This document shows, piece by piece, positions 62,001-64,000 of a stretch of DNA of 64,000 nucleotides. The stretch spans positions 7,776,061-7,840,060 of the forward strand of contig NC_040013.1 in assembly GCF_000972845.2 (NCBI RefSeq), read 5' to 3'. The position numbers were made by a program, and so were the translations under genes. Source of the DNA: Larimichthys crocea. Taxonomy: Eukaryota; Chordata; Actinopteri; Sciaenidae. The notes under the pieces were generated by a model, which did no database searches, was not told the origin of the DNA, and worked only from the letters and a program-made list of their open reading frames with translations. The first letter of the stretch is position 1; every line of letters begins with the position of its first letter.

Positions 62001-63261
62001 TGAATGTTTCGCCTTAAAGTGTATATTTGAATTTAAATGTGGCAGGAAACATGTCTCCGCTTATGTGTGTAAAACAGCATGTGAGCACATGTAAGGAAGT
62101 GTCTATGTGTTTGCCCTCTTGTCTGTTTTCCAACGGGGCCATACCAGAGTTGAACTTTGGCCAGCGCCTCCTTTCCTAAAATATCTTTTAGAATTATGAC
62201 TCTTGATGTGTCCTCTGAAAACGAGACCCCTGATGTCTTGTCGCACGTCTCTTTTGATTACAGTGCCACAATTTTATGAGACTCTATTTTCGTAGAATGT
62301 TGCAGTTGGTGTGCAGTTGCCAGGAAGAGCCTAGATAACAGGTCAGGCAATGTCCTTGGCTAACGTAGTTGAAACAAAAGGTCTTGCCAAGTCGTATTTT
62401 ACCATCAGTTAAGGTTATATTTAAACATGCTCTGTAATGCACATGGGAGATACTGTGTTTGTCTCAGTTTCTTTTATTATTGTTATTATTATAATTTGAA
62501 GATTTAATAATATATCTTTTAAATTTATTCAGCACGCAGCCTCTGTAGCCTACTCTTTACAGTTTTAAGAACAGAACTTTATACCCTTGTACCGTAAGCA
62601 TAAGTTGAATTAGCTACATTAAAGTCGTGATCCAAAGTAAGCCATGCAACACTCTTTCACCTGAGGTTGTTTTTCAATCCAGCAGTAACAAGTTGTTGTG
62701 TCTCCATGAGGCTGCAACTTATTTATGACCACTGACAGCCATGATACAGTGTGCCTGTGCGTGCGTGTAGTAGTAACGCTGGAAGGGGAAGCTTTGAAGG
62801 AACTTTGTGGATGGTTTCCAGGAAAGTTTGCAGGTGTATGTTCTGTATGTGTGTGCACGTGTGTCCTCTTTTATTAGGGCATGTCTGTTTTTAGATACAG
62901 GATGCGCTACCTCAGTGACCTTTTATAGAAAGGACTGAATTTACTGTATGACAAGTGTTGTCTCGAGATACAAATAAAGATTCTGTCTGTTGAAAAGCAG
63001 GGCTGTGAAAAAATGTGATTTAAAGTCCAGTAAAATATTTTTGTAATTGTGTGAAGTGTTTGGGGAAATTAACATTGTTATCAGCTTCCAGTATGTGTTC
63101 ATTCAAGTCATTTGCTGCAGCCTCTGCAAATGTAATATGTGTGTTGGTGGGTGTGTTTCTGTGTGTGTCCAACTATTTTTGTAGGCTATTAGGCCAGAGG
63201 GGATGGTAGTTTTGTAACAACTGGAGCTTCCCTGGAAGATTTCCAGGAGTGTGTGTTTATT

Positions 63262-63284
63262 TGTGTGTGTGTGTGTGCGCGCAC
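63262..63284. repeat. (TG)8 joined to GCGCGCAC
   Basis: Eight TG units run into CGCGCGCAC, giving an alternating purine-pyrimidine tract with Z-DNA potential. Confidence 0.88.
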
Positions 63285-63490
63285 ATGGCTGTTCCCGCGC
63301 CTGCACTGTGCCGAGCGGTTGGTTGATTAAAGACCTTCCCTGATCTTCTTTCTACTTTTTCCTGCATTGATCACATTCTGTTTGTGGCGAGCGTGCAGCA
63401 ACCAGTTTACATAAATATAATTAGCAACCTTAACCGTGGGGTAATCACATACAGTTTTCAAGGCTTTTCCAAGCTGCTCAAGTGTCCGCG

Positions 63491-63509
63491 TGTGTGTGTG
63501 TGTGTGTGT
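63491..63509. repeat. (TG)9 microsatellite
   Basis: Nine and a half TG units preceded by CCGCG. Confidence 0.94.
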
Positions 63510-64000
63510 ATGTGCGAAGCATCCTGGATGTCATCGCGCAAGGCCCTGAGTTATTACGTGGTGACAATGTTACAACACCTCCGTCCCCTGTAGTAGGGCA
63601 GCACAGTGTCCAGATATGGCCAGGGTCAAGTAAACCCATTCTTTGTGGCCCATCGCAGCCAAGCTGAAATAGTACATAGGCACAAATTGTTTCATAGGAC
63701 AGAATGTGCTGCACATATTGGCTGAAGAAATGGTACAAATGCGAAAGAGGTAGTTAAAGGTGTAAGAACATATAGTATATCAGTCACCCTGTTCATTAAG
63801 CCACTAAGCCAATAAACAAAAGTGAACTGATAGTTCAAGTGAAGTTTTTCAACAGAAATGCTGCTCTAAGGTTGTTGACTTTATTTGTGAAAGGAGTATT
63901 TTTATCTCTTGTACTCGTGCTTCACCTATCCAATCCTTGGAAACGCTCCAACTTAACGTGTCTACAAGAAAATGAATGCGACTTTACTCGTGACCCTAAA

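Larger units (their letters stand above)
59091..64000. other. Noncoding DNA to window end
   Basis: Purine-rich DNA at 59095-59230 yields several overlapping minus-strand frames with no domain. The stretch at 60640-60920 is repeat-poor with CCCTAATTAGATTATT and is CNE-like. The rest is unique DNA, with two TG arrays listed separately. No gene is called. Confidence 0.4.

Noticed and set aside
1..64000. tRNA, rRNA, known microRNA or CRISPR array
   Set aside because: No intact A-box/B-box pair with a cloverleaf, no rRNA-like block, no seed sequence of a well-known fish microRNA in a hairpin, and no spaced direct repeats were found by eye.

Overview
The window looks like noncoding DNA from a ray-finned fish, probably a percomorph teleost. 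The reasons are indirect: about twenty (CA)n/(TG)n microsatellites in 64 kb, a tRNA-derived SINE of a layout familiar from teleosts, small hAT and TTAA-target DNA transposons, and fragments of other repeats that I recognise from fish genomes. I found no convincing protein-coding exon, tRNA, rRNA, known microRNA, CRISPR array or operon-like block. The longest open frame is 173 codons, and the long frames run through microsatellites, homopolymers or AT-rich filler. This is best read as a gene desert or one or more very long introns. Species and locus cannot be named from sequence alone.

Layout. 1-8.3 kb: unique sequence with a candidate old MITE at 0.67-1.17 kb. 8.3-10.0 kb: a repeat island, a SINE (8788-10013) split by a 930-bp hAT element (8954-9883) that keeps an exact 8-bp target duplication and decayed transposase ends (BED finger half and hAT dimerisation domain). 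12.6-15.7 kb: a second repeat island with a 39-bp CA array and three old AT-rich repeat fragments. 16.5-23.7 kb: mostly unique, with microsatellites and an enhancer-like block near 20.1 kb. 23.74-24.30 kb: a candidate solo LTR. 26.6 kb and 58.0 kb: two pieces of a GACTT-rich repeat. 29.2-29.6 kb: purine- and pyrimidine-rich DNA with a 20-G run. 30.335-30.743 kb: a hAT MITE with a long internal hairpin and a perfect 8-bp target duplication. 31-56 kb: mainly unique DNA with several blocks that resemble conserved noncoding elements. 56.798-57.018 kb: a TTAA-flanked MITE. 58.9-59.1 kb: a block with K50-homeodomain (OTX/PITX-type) sites. 59-64 kb: unique DNA and two TG arrays.

No genes work together here. 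The content is (i) transposon insertion history, readable at base precision for three or four elements, (ii) simple repeats able to form hairpin, Z-DNA or G-quadruplex structures, and (iii) candidate cis-regulatory blocks, which are inferences from motif content and need cross-species alignment. I did not find a previously undescribed system. The strongest observations are the nested SINE/hAT insertion and the hairpin hAT MITE.
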